A stretch of DNA of 64,000 nucleotides, from NCBI RefSeq assembly GCF_041381155.1, contig NC_091145.1, forward strand, positions 36,719,882-36,783,881. Reading direction: 5' to 3'. The position numbers and the translations under genes were made by a program. A model generated the notes under the pieces. That model had not been told where the DNA came from. It did no database searches and saw only the letters and a program-made list of their open reading frames with translations. This stretch comes from Argopecten irradians (lineage: Eukaryota; Mollusca; Bivalvia; Pectinida; Pectinidae). This document shows positions 24,533 through 36,411 of the stretch, in pieces. Numbering within the stretch: the stretch's first letter is position 1; each line of letters opens with the position of its first letter.

Positions 24533-24876
24533 TTTTACGACCTTGTTTTAGTGTGTACTTTTTGTGCGCCTCTTTCTTTCAATGCTTGCTATAAGTTTCG
24601 AACATTCCAGTATTATGTTCCATGCTTCAATTTCATGATAACTTAATGACGATGCATATCCGGTGACGTAGTAATGGCTACATAATATATTGTACTGACT
24701 ACATATACAATTTGTTACAAAAACCTCTCTGTCGGTTACTGGTAAATTAAACATTGTGCTTATATCTCTTTATCGTCTTGAAAACACTATTTGGAAGCTT
24801 GAATATTTAACATGCTTAGCTTACTGAAAATATGTAATGCATTGTTGTTTTTTGCAACTACAAATATCATATAAAC

Positions 24877-24882
24877 AATAAA
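24877..24882 (+). terminator. Candidate polyadenylation signal of USP gene 2
   Basis: AATAAA about 630 bases after the stop. It would place the 77-bp duplication within the 3' UTR. An earlier unmarked site is possible. Confidence 0.3.
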
Positions 24883-25365
24883 TATGTTATCATAACATTA
24901 TAATATTACATTAATCGTATATACTAAATTCTCTAACTGTCTTGTTTTGTTTTAAAAAGTATTACCAAATGAACACAATATGAATACGTAAAAGTGATAC
25001 CGAGACAGCATTCTGAGTGAGGTATATGAGAGTAATTATAAATCTGGGTTGATAATGACCTCTGATACGTTGTGAGAATTCTCGTTAAAAACATCATCTA
25101 TTAATGCCCGTATAAATTAAAACACAAATATGGTTTTTATGACGTCATAATTAACATAATAATGCTTTTTTTTTGCATTCTGGAACAGTGTTTTGATTGG
25201 AGTCATAAACGATCTGCTGCTGGCAATCTCACAACACCGAAATTCCATACTAAGACGCTACTGAGACGCTAGCTAATCTGGAGCACTTGGATCTTCGTCT
25301 CTTTTATTCACATTCAGAAGGCTTCTAACTTATCTAAATAGTTTCATTGTTGTCAATTTTCAGTA

Positions 25366-25452
25366 ATGGAGTTCGTTTTTATGATGTCTGTATTCGTTGT
25401 ATTCCTCTTTGGGACTGTTGCCATCTCTGTCGAGGAATACAGAATGATATGA
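25366..25452 (+). CDS. Possible small ORF with hydrophobic leader
   Basis: A 28-codon ORF starting MEFVFMMSVFVVFLFGTVAI and ending in TGA. The first 20 residues form a signal-peptide-like or membrane segment. A TTTTCAG acceptor-like site lies two bases before the A preceding the ATG. It could be a first exon or a chance ORF; there is no homology to cite. Confidence 0.15.
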   Translation: MEFVFMMSVFVVFLFGTVAISVEEYRMI

Positions 25453-25653
25453 GAACATATGTCAACTATGCCCTAATATAAGGTATCAATATATCACAAA
25501 AAAGTGAGTATTAAATATATTTATCGCATAATCCGCCTGATATCAAGTGATTTCGCCCGTGTAATATTTTTGCACATGTCACTAGTGTAATATGACCTGG
25601 AGCGATTGACATTGGCTGGAAATTCATTGTGATATTAAACAGAAACATTAAAA

Positions 25654-25715
25654 TGACGTCAGTAAAAATGACGTGACGTCATAATTACGATGACGGCGGG
25701 CAAAATGGCGGACTC
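25654..25715 (+). promoter_or_regulatory. CRE pair with YY1-like site: candidate promoter
   Basis: Two TGACGTCA palindromes (25654-25661 and 25674-25681) are followed by AAAATGGCGGA, a YY1-type motif overlapping an ATG. The short frame from that ATG (MADSTGFSEY) reaches a GTGAAA that could be a donor. This combination is typical of some animal promoters, but no gene body is recognised downstream. Confidence 0.3.
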
Positions 25716-27649
25716 TACTGGATTTTCGGAATACATTTTGACGTGAAATTCTTTGTTATGTAGGTATTTGTAGTTATGTGATAAAAAGTATCTTAAATTT
25801 GTGTTAATTTCATATGAGATTTTATGAAACTCGTCTCGAAGTTTAAATTTTTGCTCGCCAAGACTCGCTAAAATAAAAACTTCTTACACTTGAACACTCA
25901 TGTAAAATCCTTTATATGTAATTGTTCTTCTGGTGTCTGAGTTAAACTTTCAGAGATTTCATACCTAAAGGTTATACCCCAATAAGTTACACACTAACAA
26001 TATTTAATTGCATTGATAGTTCCGTTTGTTCCAACAAGCTGTTATGATTATAACCTCAGTGCTTTTACTCAATACTTCATCTCAACATAAAATGTTTATT
26101 ACAAAATATTTATGTAGTCATAATTGAAACCCAGACTTTCATCTAAATAATTAGCAATAAAGATAGTATTACATACTATTATTATTCACACATATTAACA
26201 TTATGCACATTCTTCAATTATAACAAATGTGATGAATTAAGAATAATTAGATATCTATTTAATTCTAACCATAACTGAGGTTGAGAGTGAATAACATGTT
26301 CTTGTTAATCAAAGATAAATAAACAACTGTTCAGTAAATTGGAAAGATATGCGACAAAGACCAAGTAGAACGAGACTCCGCCCTTTTTACACGGTAAACC
26401 CTTTGAATACATGTGTCTGAACAGTTGTTATCTTTAATCTGAATTAAAAATGTGCGTGCACGGTCCGAATAATAAGTTCAGTATTAGGTAACTCTTTGAC
26501 ACCAAATCGTCGACACATGGTTTGTGTGAACCGAAGTGACCCACCCCGCAATACCAGCAATCGTATTGTGGAATTGGAAGAAAGTTTAATATTATCCTGA
26601 TACGCTGATCGACCGGAAGACTTTGAACAAGACTGGTTTATTAGCAATAGACCGCTACTTTCTAAGAAAACAATTAAGTATTAGGCTTTGCGGAACTATC
26701 GACTATCCCCAGGTTTCTGTGGTGGATTCACTCAGCCGTGAAGCGTCACAACCCATCAGCAGGTCTCTCGCAATCTCATGAATATTCATGAGTTTTTCTC
26801 CATCGCGATCCCTTTAGGAAGGCTGGTCACCGCCATATGGCAATATGTAATTTCATGCCTTGTTACGTTAAGTGCTAATATAACAAACCATGTAACGCTA
26901 TAGTTGTTTTAATTAAAACACAAATATTCTCGAATCTGCAAATTTAATTTGATAAAAAAATCTTATTATTTGATTGCGTGATCTTCGCATGCTTTACATG
27001 TTAGGTTAACAATAGCGATGTAACAGGGTAGATTTAGCGATACGGATTTGTTACTTCACACTCCCGAACAGAGACTCCATACCAGTTAGGTTAGGGTTGG
27101 TATCCTGGCTAAGGAGCTTAACTCATTTCACGTATAGATGGATTTAAATTTCAACACACTTCTGTGCTTTCGTACAAATGAAAACCTGGAAATAATTGTG
27201 TTAAATTTCGTAATTTAACAAGCTTAATGAAATGAAATTATATTAATGTCACACATTATGGCTAAATCTGAACAGAGCAATTACGGTACATGGCGCCTTC
27301 TAATTTAATATTTGTAATGTCACATGCACTTTGATTCCTGTTGCAGAAGAATTTCTACAAAAATAAAAACAAAAGACTGTTTATCTAGACTAACAATTAA
27401 CAAATCACTATTATCTGTAAATAATGTTGATATGAAAATTGATAGTTTTACAGTATTTTTCAGTTTCCACTGATTTATTCAATAATATTTCTAGTATGGT
27501 GTTATTACCTAGCGACTCTACAAACTAGAACAAATGTCATGGACCGGTTTACCAGAGGATCAAAATTAGATAAACACAGAAGTTCGTAAATTACTCGTTC
27601 ATAATCAGTTTGTAAACAATTGTTAAGTGAGGTAAAATTAAACAGGTAT

Positions 27650-27775
27650 TCGATATTCAATATAACGAACAATTTCTAACTTTACTATACACGGCTAAAA
27701 GTAAAGTTAAACAGCTAATTGTTCTATGATATAACGATTTTTGTAACTTTACTATACACAGCTAAAAGCAAACTC
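27650..27775 (+). repeat. Diverged tandem repeat of about 68 bp (two copies)
   Basis: AACTTTACTATACAC, GCTAAAAG and ATAACGA blocks occur twice in the same order about 68 bases apart. Confidence 0.6.
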
Positions 27776-27780
27776 GTTAC

Positions 27781-27828
27781 ATAATTTGATATGCTACTCG
27801 CCTAAAGGCTTGTGACATATCAAATTAT
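27781..27828. repeat. Short hairpin
   Basis: The 13-base arms ATAATTTGATATG and CATATCAAATTAT pair around a loop that itself contains GCCTAAAGGC. Confidence 0.75.
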
Positions 27829-28009
27829 TGAACTGATTTATTAAATTTCTTATTCCAAAGCCGCTCATGTACGATCCTCTATTTAAAAGTAAACTATTTT
27901 ACAAGCATTTTCATTACCTTAAACTTATACGTAAATACAGATACAACACAAATATCATTGTACTCCGATCACAGACTATTCCACGACTGTTTACAAAATG
28001 ACGTGCGCG

Positions 28010-28140
28010 CGCTATAAATTCATTATATTGTAACAGGGGAGGAGAAAATGTAGCGGCCAGACCGGGATTCGAACCCAGGACCCTCAGAATACTAGCCGAG
28101 TGCTCTAACGACTGACGGTCAGACATAGGGGTATATATGA
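28010..28140 (-). mobile_element. tRNA-derived SINE (or tRNA pseudogene)
   Basis: On the minus strand there is a perfect RNA polymerase III B box (GGTTCGAATCC at about 28074-28064) and, about 50 bases upstream, an A-box-like TGACCGTCAGTCGTTAGAGC. No clean seven-pair acceptor stem or anticodon arm can be drawn, so it is not a functional tRNA gene. The sequence after the tRNA-like part (ACATTTTCTCC onward) would be the SINE body. Confidence 0.65.
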
Positions 28141-29198
28141 TCCAACAATATCTAAATATATAGCGGATCAGCACAATCATAGCAAGATTTAGCAATTTTG
28201 AATTTTCGCAATCTTTTCAAGATATGCATGAATCAACCATATACAAATATTTATAACTAGATCACAGCGAGATCCCGCGAAATTGGGAAACTATCATCCC
28301 GGGGAAAATACCGGCTATACGGTATTCAAGTTCCTTCCAAAGTGACGTACATTTGGTTTTAAGAAAGACGAATATAGAAAACCACATCAATACGCTCTAT
28401 CTTTGAACTTGTGTCAGCATTAAGTTTTATATCATAATTACATGGACTACATCAACGAAAATCACTACAAAATAATGATAATATTCTGCGTATATCATTT
28501 TACATGTCTTGTTAAAATGATAATTGTGTTATATTGTGAAATTTTCTTGATTTTAAAAAGACAGAAATAGACGGGAAGAATATCGGATATCCAAGTATCA
28601 AACGATAATGAGTTGTTTTTGTACTTTTGCTATTATATATTGATATTTTCGTTATTTTTTACTGTTTAATGAAATAATTCGCCATTAGATAGCCACAAAT
28701 GTCTGAGAAACAGACATATAAATACATGTATGTCGATAATATGATTATTTAAGACCAACACATCAATAATGCTCCATTGAATTATCAAATATATAACAAA
28801 GTACAATTCCATTTTGATTAAACAGTTAATTAGTATATGAAGTTAAGGTCACGTGCGGGCTAGCCTACCCAAACAGGTCGGATGGTACCTACCTATCGAT
28901 TGACAGCAGTAATTGAATAGCAGTAGATTATGGCAGATCACTTATAATCGACGATTAGTAGCCATTGTTTAACTTTATGATTATAAGACAAGTTATTGCC
29001 ATAGCATGAGAACATCCACCAGATCTAACAATATCACATACATTAAAACTTGGAATCAGATATATTTATCATTGGAGGGCATTGCAGTGTTACACTAGGA
29101 GAATAATAAATGATGATCAGTTTTTTCGAGTGCAGTATTTTGCTTGGTCAGGTTGTCTTTTCAATTCGCTATGGACAAATAAGTTTCAAATGGCTCTT

Positions 29199-29439
29199 AA
29201 AGGTGACATTATATCGAGATTTTAAAAAGGTGACATTATATCGTGATTTTATAAAGGTGACATTATATCGTGATTTTATAAAGGTGACATTATATCGTGA
29301 TTTTATAAAGGTGACATTATATCGTGATTTTATAAAGGTGACATTATATCGTGATTTTATAAAGGTGACATTATATCGTGATTTTATAAAGGTGACATTA
29401 TATCGTGATTTTATAAAGGTGACATTATATCGTGATTTA
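29199..29439 (+). repeat. 27-bp minisatellite, nine copies
   Basis: Nine nearly identical units starting AAAGGTGACATTATATCGTG, 27 bases apart, the last cut short. Because 27 is a multiple of three, the array stays open and reads as repeats of KVTLYRDFI within a 118-codon frame (29110-29466). The uniformity is more likely recent expansion than coding constraint. Confidence 0.95.
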
Positions 29440-30380
29440 AACGCTGCGATTGTATTAAAGCTTTAACATTTTTTCATCTAGTGAATTTTTGTTATAACAA
29501 ATGAAATGAAGATAAAAGAAAACAAATCATGCAGAAGAAGTATATAAATAAATAAAACCAATATCTTCGTATATTTAATGGTGCATTCATTATATTACTG
29601 ATTTTAAAGTTGTTTCTTGTAAATCCATAACGTCAAACCATTAAATTGAATAAATGAGATAGAAACCTTCCAAAGAAATGTCGTTCATCTTTAGAACTGT
29701 ATACACAAATGAGTAATGTGCATTTGGATACCGACTACACAGGAAATGTCTCTAATTGGTGCTGAAACTTGAGTAGAGGTTTTCGCAGGTGTGCGTCTCA
29801 TTAGAACACAACCTTTACCATAAAAAGAGAAGGATCGCTAACTGGAGAGACGGCTGATGCACAATGATTCATACTGTTTTATACGACAAAAACATTACCG
29901 CCACTCTAAAAACAGAACCGACTACTTACTACCATATATGGAGCGGGGTTCTTTTGTCGTTAACCTACAGTAGAACCGTCACATTAAAAAGCAAAGGTTG
30001 GCAACAAATTGGGATTAAATACTATTGTAAAATAACATGACCTTTCGCTAATTGGCCAGAGAGTGCTAGACAAATGTACAGTACTTCTCACTTAGCGTCC
30101 TAATAGGGGAGTCAGTAATCATATAATTACTGCTGATATATCAGTTTGACATTATCAACGTATCCTTAATTCATTCAAGATAGATGTAATCTATCAGTAA
30201 AATTACTTAGATGCAATCTATTGCATTCAAATTAGCAATTGTTCTCTGAAACAACGATAAGATGATAACTTGTGAAAATTAAAATAATACTGAAACACAA
30301 AGATGTAATCTATTACATTCATACAGATATTATGCTAACATTACCAAGTAAAGAAATAGAGGTTACACAATGAGTGGTTT

Positions 30381-30506
30381 TGAATATCGAATTGATTCCA
30401 CACGAGTGAGTTATTTTTCATAAGTAAAAAAAGACACGAGCTTTAGCGAGTGTCTTTTGTAACTTTTAAAAAATTACTTACGAGTGTGGAATAAATTCAA
30501 TATTCA
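30381..30506. repeat. Imperfect hairpin of about 125 bp
   Basis: The left arm TGAATATCGAATTGATTCCA, followed by CACGAGTGAG, pairs with CGAGTGTGGAATAAATTCAA and TATTCA on the right. A nested GACACGAGC / GCGAGTGTC pair forms the tip. Confidence 0.75.
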
Positions 30507-30529
30507 ACAATCACGAGTAGTGTTACCTG

Positions 30530-31207
30530 TTTCTACCACAATCATATTCGTTTTTAGCCGATATAAATGCGGCAGGGATACGGTAAAGACTGTATTTACC
30601 GAAATATGCAAATAAGGTGTAGTAATATTTTCATCAGCAAAAACACACTAATTAGTAAAATAATACCTCCTTAACGTCTTATTGAGTTCAAATCTTTATA
30701 GTTGCTTCCAGAAAATAAAACACAATGGCGCACTACATGTATACATGTAAAAGCATTCGCACGACACTGCATCGTCTATTTCCCGCCAGATAATCATCAA
30801 GATTACCATCAAGATCAACTTCGTTTCATACACGTTAAATCTACGAAACTCATCAGTAAAATCCTTGTCCGTCAAGATGTCTTATTAGTACTAAAGGTTA
30901 ATTTAACATGTATGAAAACGTCACGTATTTTGACACAACGACAATGACGCATACGCTTTCCAACAACAGTTTTGGACCTAAAGCGGCGATCACAACATAG
31001 AATGACGTCATTTGATTATTGATGACGTTGAGAATGATGACGTGACACTGGGAAATAAGTAGTTCGGTCAAAGTTCACCGTGTCAACCAATCAGAATGCG
31101 TACAGAGTTTATACCACGTGTGGTAAAAACAGAGTGTTAATCAACAGCTGCAGTGTTTATTCAATTTCCTGAGAGTTGAATAACCCTGCCTATTGTGGTA
31201 GAAACAA
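30530..31207. mobile_element. Possible non-autonomous DNA transposon with TGTTTCTACCACAAT termini
   Basis: TGTTTCTACCACAAT at about 30530 and ATTGTGGTAGAAACA ending at about 31207 are perfect 15-bp inverted repeats about 680 bp apart. No transposase is visible between them. The target duplication is unclear. Confidence 0.4.
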
Positions 31208-31305
31208 GTTTCAAACATAATAATTTTTTTCAATCTGTCTATTTCAATGGGAAATATCAATAACAATAGAATGTAATGTAAGATTTTAGGAAAAAGTAAC
31301 CACTG

Positions 31306-31866
31306 CTTATATGAATCTGTATTTTAGAACATATACAGGCTAGAGATAACACTTATATGAATCTATATTTTTAGTACATATACATGCTAGTGATAGCACT
31401 TATATAAATCTGTATTTTTAGTACATATACAGGCTAGTGATAACACTTATATGAATCTGTATTTTAGTACATATACAGGCTAGTGATAACACTTACATGA
31501 ATCTGTATTTTAGTACATATACAGGCTAGTGATAACACTTTATACAGGCTAGTGATAACACTTATATGAATCTGTATTTTAGTACATATACAGGCTAGTG
31601 ATAACACTTTATACAGGCTAGTGATAACACTTTATACAGGCTAGTGATAACACTTATATGAATCTGTATTTTAGTACATATACAGGCTAGTGATAACACT
31701 TATATGAATCTGTATTTTTAGTACATATACAGGCTAGTGATAACACTTTATACAGGCTAGTGATAACACTTATATGAATCTGTATTTTAGTACATATACA
31801 GGCTAGTGATAACACTTATATGAATCTGTATTTTTAGTACATATACAGGCTAATGATAACACTTTA
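31306..31866 (+). repeat. Composite 46/23-bp minisatellite
   Basis: Repeats of CTTATATGAATCTGTATTTT followed by AGTACATATACAGGCTAGTGATAACA (about 46 bp). Shortened 23-bp units, CTTTATACAGGCTAGTGATA plus ACA, are interspersed. The short unit looks like an internal deletion of the long one that was then amplified. Confidence 0.95.
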
Positions 31867-31932
31867 TAGACATAATCAACTAACTAGGGGAAGGTAGGGA
31901 GGAAGGACGAAAGGATAGAGAGGACAAAATGC

Positions 31933-31956
31933 AAAAAAAAAAAAAAAAAAAAAAAA
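31933..31956 (+). repeat. Poly(A) run of 24 bases
   Basis: Uninterrupted A-run shortly after the minisatellite, possibly a retroposon tail. No body is identified. Confidence 0.8.
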
Positions 31957-34900
31957 TAGAATAAAAAATTGAATTCTTAAAAGGTGGTATAAACATATTT
32001 CGAGAAATGCTACTTTTGTGTTGGTATTTGTATATTGTCATGCTCTTTATAATTTCGGTTCAGAGCGTGATCTTCATTTAAAAATTGATATGTTGTTGAG
32101 CTTGCTTTACTGGTAAAAGAGATCCGAGATTAATTAGTAACTATGAAATCAGAAACATAATTTATTTCGTTTAAACGCTATATTAAACTGTCGATTGATG
32201 AGTAATTTTACGACCCCTATGTGGGTCGTACAACAATCCCAACACGTGCGGAGCTTTTGTCCAAACATATGTTTCGTTTTGTGTTGTGTATGCTCTCTTT
32301 AATCAAAATGAGAGTCGGCCCATGCGCTGCAGATCTTTAAGAGATGTAATATCTGCCTAACTCTGCTAAGATTGGGAACAAAGTCACTACATTTCTTGTA
32401 TTTTTCAAGAAGAACTTAAGATGCAATGCAACTCGCAAAGGTACTTGTGAATTCAAAAAATCACAGCCAAGAAAAGTTCCCAGGATAAACGCGTATCAAA
32501 TATTAAAATGACTCCCAGAAAGAACCTGTTATATTCAATATTCAGCGACTCTTTGATGTTAAAATCCAATATATATTGAAGAGCTTTGCGAACGCTGGTA
32601 TTTACATAGATGATGGAAGGGTGGAATTCACAAAGACAGAAACATTAAATAACAATGAGCAATGGTAATTAGGAGTAGACGCGCGTCTTGGTTTATGTTT
32701 TAACGGTCGGCTTTTATATCTGATGTTAGCCAAAGTTTGAGCATATAAATTAGACATTTTCGTCAATACTTACACATGACTTCGCCACACGACAACGCTT
32801 CAATAAATAATGGAAGCTAAAGACGCGCACGCGGCACCAAGTTCGCACCTAAGGACTCGCTAATTGATTTTATCATAATTATTTCAAAAGCGTGCGTGAA
32901 CCAATTGAGAAGGTTTGCTTTCATCAAGTCATTTAGAGATGATGCTTTACTCTGTACCACAGATTTTATGCCTTTCAAGTGGAATCTTTATCATTTCTGT
33001 CTATGGATAAGTGATTTCGGTATGTATATTAATGACGCATAACGGGACTCCGATGTCTATCTGGTGGCGCTTTAGGAACAGAAAGCAGCATTACCGGCTA
33101 CTGCTCGAAATGTAAATCGGTTCATCTTAACCTCGACATTAAATTATCGTGAATTATTAAATACCAGAAAATTTGTCGTATTTCAGTAAATGATAATCAA
33201 AGACATGACTTGCTTGGTTACAGTGTTTGACTGTTTGGTCGTCAACACCGAGGCCATCCAATAAATCTGAACATAAAAATTCCAACAGTAAAAATTGTTC
33301 AGATATTCATTGCATTTCACGTGCCCCGAAATCACATATTAATATTCATGTTTTGTGCATTGATGTTGCCATAATAATGATACAGATGTATTTTATTCAT
33401 TTATGCAAAGGTGGTTTTACCGTTTAGTTTACAAAACGCATTAACTATCACAAGGAACTCAGCCGGTGGGGGATTGCATACTCTAAATGACCGAAGATCA
33501 CATTTCGTTCTACTAAGAACGATAATGTGTAACCTTCTTTAATGGCATAACGGAGAAATACGGAAACCTGGTGTTATTTAATTTATCTATGTTTTATTCT
33601 TGTACCACACAATGTGTCAACCTCATAGAGCATGTTTTATAGAAACCATTTGTTAATTTTATAAAAAAAAAACGCTTTAAAAAGAATTTGAAATGAAACC
33701 TTATTAAGTAAAGCTGTTATTTACGCCTTGAAATGTTTAGTGCATGCACAATACGTACCTCATTTCATATTTGACAAGGAGCAAAGGAATTTCTCCGGAG
33801 GAAATTTATTAATGTTTTTTTTTAAGGATGAATAAAAAGCACATATTTGTTCATGGCGGTAAACGTGTAAAGCATGTAACTTTCTTCTGGTTTGACTAAA
33901 CGTTGTAGAACCTTATTTAATGTTTAAATTAAATGAATTCTCTTAATTCCTTTAACGATATACCTGGTATACAACATGAAGTAAAGTTCCGGCTGACTGA
34001 GAAATATATACGAATGATTGATATAAACATATTTGTTCTTTACACATTTTTGTAAATACATTTAACATGTAATGTGTCACATTAAACCATACATTTCCAC
34101 ATTTTACTTGCTTTTTTAGCCTCATTAATGACCAGTAAATATATCAATTTCTAGTATCATAAATTATATTCTTAATAAAGTATTAAGTTCAGAGATATAC
34201 GTTATTGTTTGATGTTATATTTTACATAATGAACCACAAATAATTTTGTTTTATTATACAACTATAGACAACAGATACTCTTATAGGATATATTAGAATT
34301 TATCCATTTCAACATAGTTATCAAAAATATTTCAAATACCCGCTGTGACTTAGTCAGGAGGTTAATCAAATAAATTTTTGTACATATAAAGCAACTATAT
34401 CGCTAGAATCCATCGTCATTTATGCCGAAAAAAACCTAATTCAATTAAAGAATATCATATTTGTACGAATGAGTCACGTATTGTCACGTATTGTAGAATA
34501 AGAAAAGAAAAGGCGTCGATGCATATGTATCGTTTCTCTATAGATTTTCGCTACAATGATCATTATGCACACAAGATTAAAGGCAATTTGGTCCGCTGAT
34601 AAACTCTCGATCGTAATAGACTATAGAATGGAGTGTATATATTTCTTATTTACTTACACCATTTTTATCGTGGGAAAGCGAAGATGCAGGACAACTTACA
34701 CATTATTAGAAAACTTTAAACACTCTTGAACGTCATTATTTGCTCTTCCTTTTTCAACTAAATCTCGACTCTTTCGTGTTTTTTTCTAAAAGATTGAAGT
34801 TCCGGACCAAACTCTGCGCACCATGCGGGGAATACCACCGTAACACGCCGTGGTTAAATTGATTTTCTCTGTTTGTTTTTGTTTGTTTGGGGCTGACTCT

Positions 34901-36409
34901 GGCGTTGTCATTTACACTGTTAAGCCACCAGGATACTTGAGGACATTCGGCAGGCTCTCCTGCCTGTAGATACACCATTATGTCAACACACAAAACTACT
35001 TTACAAAAATGCACAATGTCGTTGACGACTTTGTGCTTTTGAAGGAAAGACGACATCGTTGTGTCCGCTTTGTTTGTGAAATATTACAGAAAGCGTCGAA
35101 GGTTTTTATCTTGTTTGCTAGCCCGCTTCTTATTGACTTTCTTGAAAATGTCTTTGATATGAAAGAAGATTAGCGATACAATCGGCTGGGTTACGTAGCC
35201 ATGTATCAAGTACCACTCCAGATCGAGGCTCAGCGGGTTTCAAGCTTTTCAAGGACCTAGAAGCAAGTAGATCCGCCCTATAAAGATCTCGGAATGCTCT
35301 TGTCCACAATAGAAACTTTCGGCATATTGCATTTTGGAATTACATTGACGTTCTCAGTCTTCGTGTATCTAACAGTTGGCTTTTGTGTTAGTTCATTTAA
35401 AAATTCAATTGCAAAATATTCATTATGAGTGCTTGAGTAGAATTGTGTCATATTTCTGAGTTGCATTTAATAAATTTAAATTAAATGAATTATACAAGTA
35501 TATCAAACAGACCCTTTTTGAGATCCTGCTTTAAATAATCTGGCATGAGATTCAAAAGGTTATAAAAAGAAAAACGATGATCAGTCGAATTTGCTTCTCT
35601 ACATTGTAACTTAGCCGCTAAAGTACTCAGTTGTATGACGGGCACTATACCGTTTGCTGCTCTGAACAGGACAGAAAAAAGCCCACTGAGTGCAGCGTTA
35701 GATTATGGATTATGGATCGTTGCAACTTTCTTAATTCAAACATTATCCTCTCAGTACATTACGTTCTTTAAACATTGTCGAATTCCAGAAGATGATGTCA
35801 ATGAAAAAGACAATAGACTGAGGTATATTACTCTGGCATAAATTTACTATTAGCAATTTTGAAGAAACAAAATCAGAGATTTTATATCATGGTATACATA
35901 CATTTAGCAAACATTTGCTATCAAATTTTTATCTCCTTAAAGCACTGTTTTTTAAGATAAAAATAGCAAATGGTCTTCTTCATGGTCGTTAAAGATTCAA
36001 ACGTGTAACTTTTTTCTTACAGAGTATTCAAACAACACAAAGATGATGGGACCAGAATGTTCTGGAGGCGTAAGCTCCACTTCCTCCACAACATCCGCAA
36101 TAAAAATAGAGGATCTTACATGAGTGACAATGAAATATAAAATTAATAAAACGAGTTCAATAATTTGAACGGGTTTGTTAGATATTTAAATTTAATTAAA
36201 CGGGTTTGTTAGATCCATACTATGAGTATAAGGTACTAAGATACTATTTATCTCATAAAAATCTAGTATTCATAGAAATATATTTCTATCTATTCGGGAC
36301 AGACAGTATATAACCTTACCAACCAAAAAGAGAATTTATGAGATCATAATTCTCCTATAACTACCATTGGTGTAGTGATATGTATAACGTGTATTGTGAT
36401 GTCGTTCTG
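31957..36409. other. Gene-poor AT-rich region
   Basis: No secure gene. One 100-codon minus-strand ORF (35056-34754) is listed separately. The stretch 32600-33130 is a little less AT-rich but shows no motif that would fix a function. Confidence 0.45.
34754..35056 (-). CDS. Hypothetical protein or first exon, unrecognised
   Basis: A 100-codon ORF with a real ATG, beginning MSSFLQKHKVVNDIVHF. The first 40 residues, up to GEPAECPQ, look more protein-like than the rest, and a GTATCC donor-like site follows there. No domain is recognised. Chance ORFs of 80-95 codons occur elsewhere in the window, so length alone is weak support. Confidence 0.22.
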   Translation of the reverse strand: MSSFLQKHKVVNDIVHFCKVVLCVDIMVYLQAGEPAECPQVSWWLNSVNDNARVSPKQTKTNRENQFNHGVLRWYSPHGAQSLVRNFNLLEKNTKESRFS

Positions 36410-36411
36410 AA

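Larger units (their letters stand above)
24250..29198. other. Gene-poor region after USP gene 2
   Basis: AT-rich DNA with no secure gene. It contains the 77-bp duplication, a CRE and YY1 cluster, a perfect TGAATATTCA core inside CATGAATATTCATG near 26780, a diverged direct repeat at about 27650-27775, a small hairpin (27781-27828) and a SINE (about 28010-28140). Confidence 0.5.
29440..31305. other. Noncoding region with two inverted-repeat elements
   Basis: Contains a hairpin (30381-30506) and a unit with short terminal inverted repeats (30530-31207). No gene is recognisable. Confidence 0.45.

Noticed and set aside
26444-26647. Minus-strand 67-codon frame
   Set aside because: Starts at TTG, shows no recognised domain and is within chance length for this window.
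28010-28140. Functional tRNA gene
   Set aside because: The B box is perfect but no acceptor stem or anticodon arm folds.
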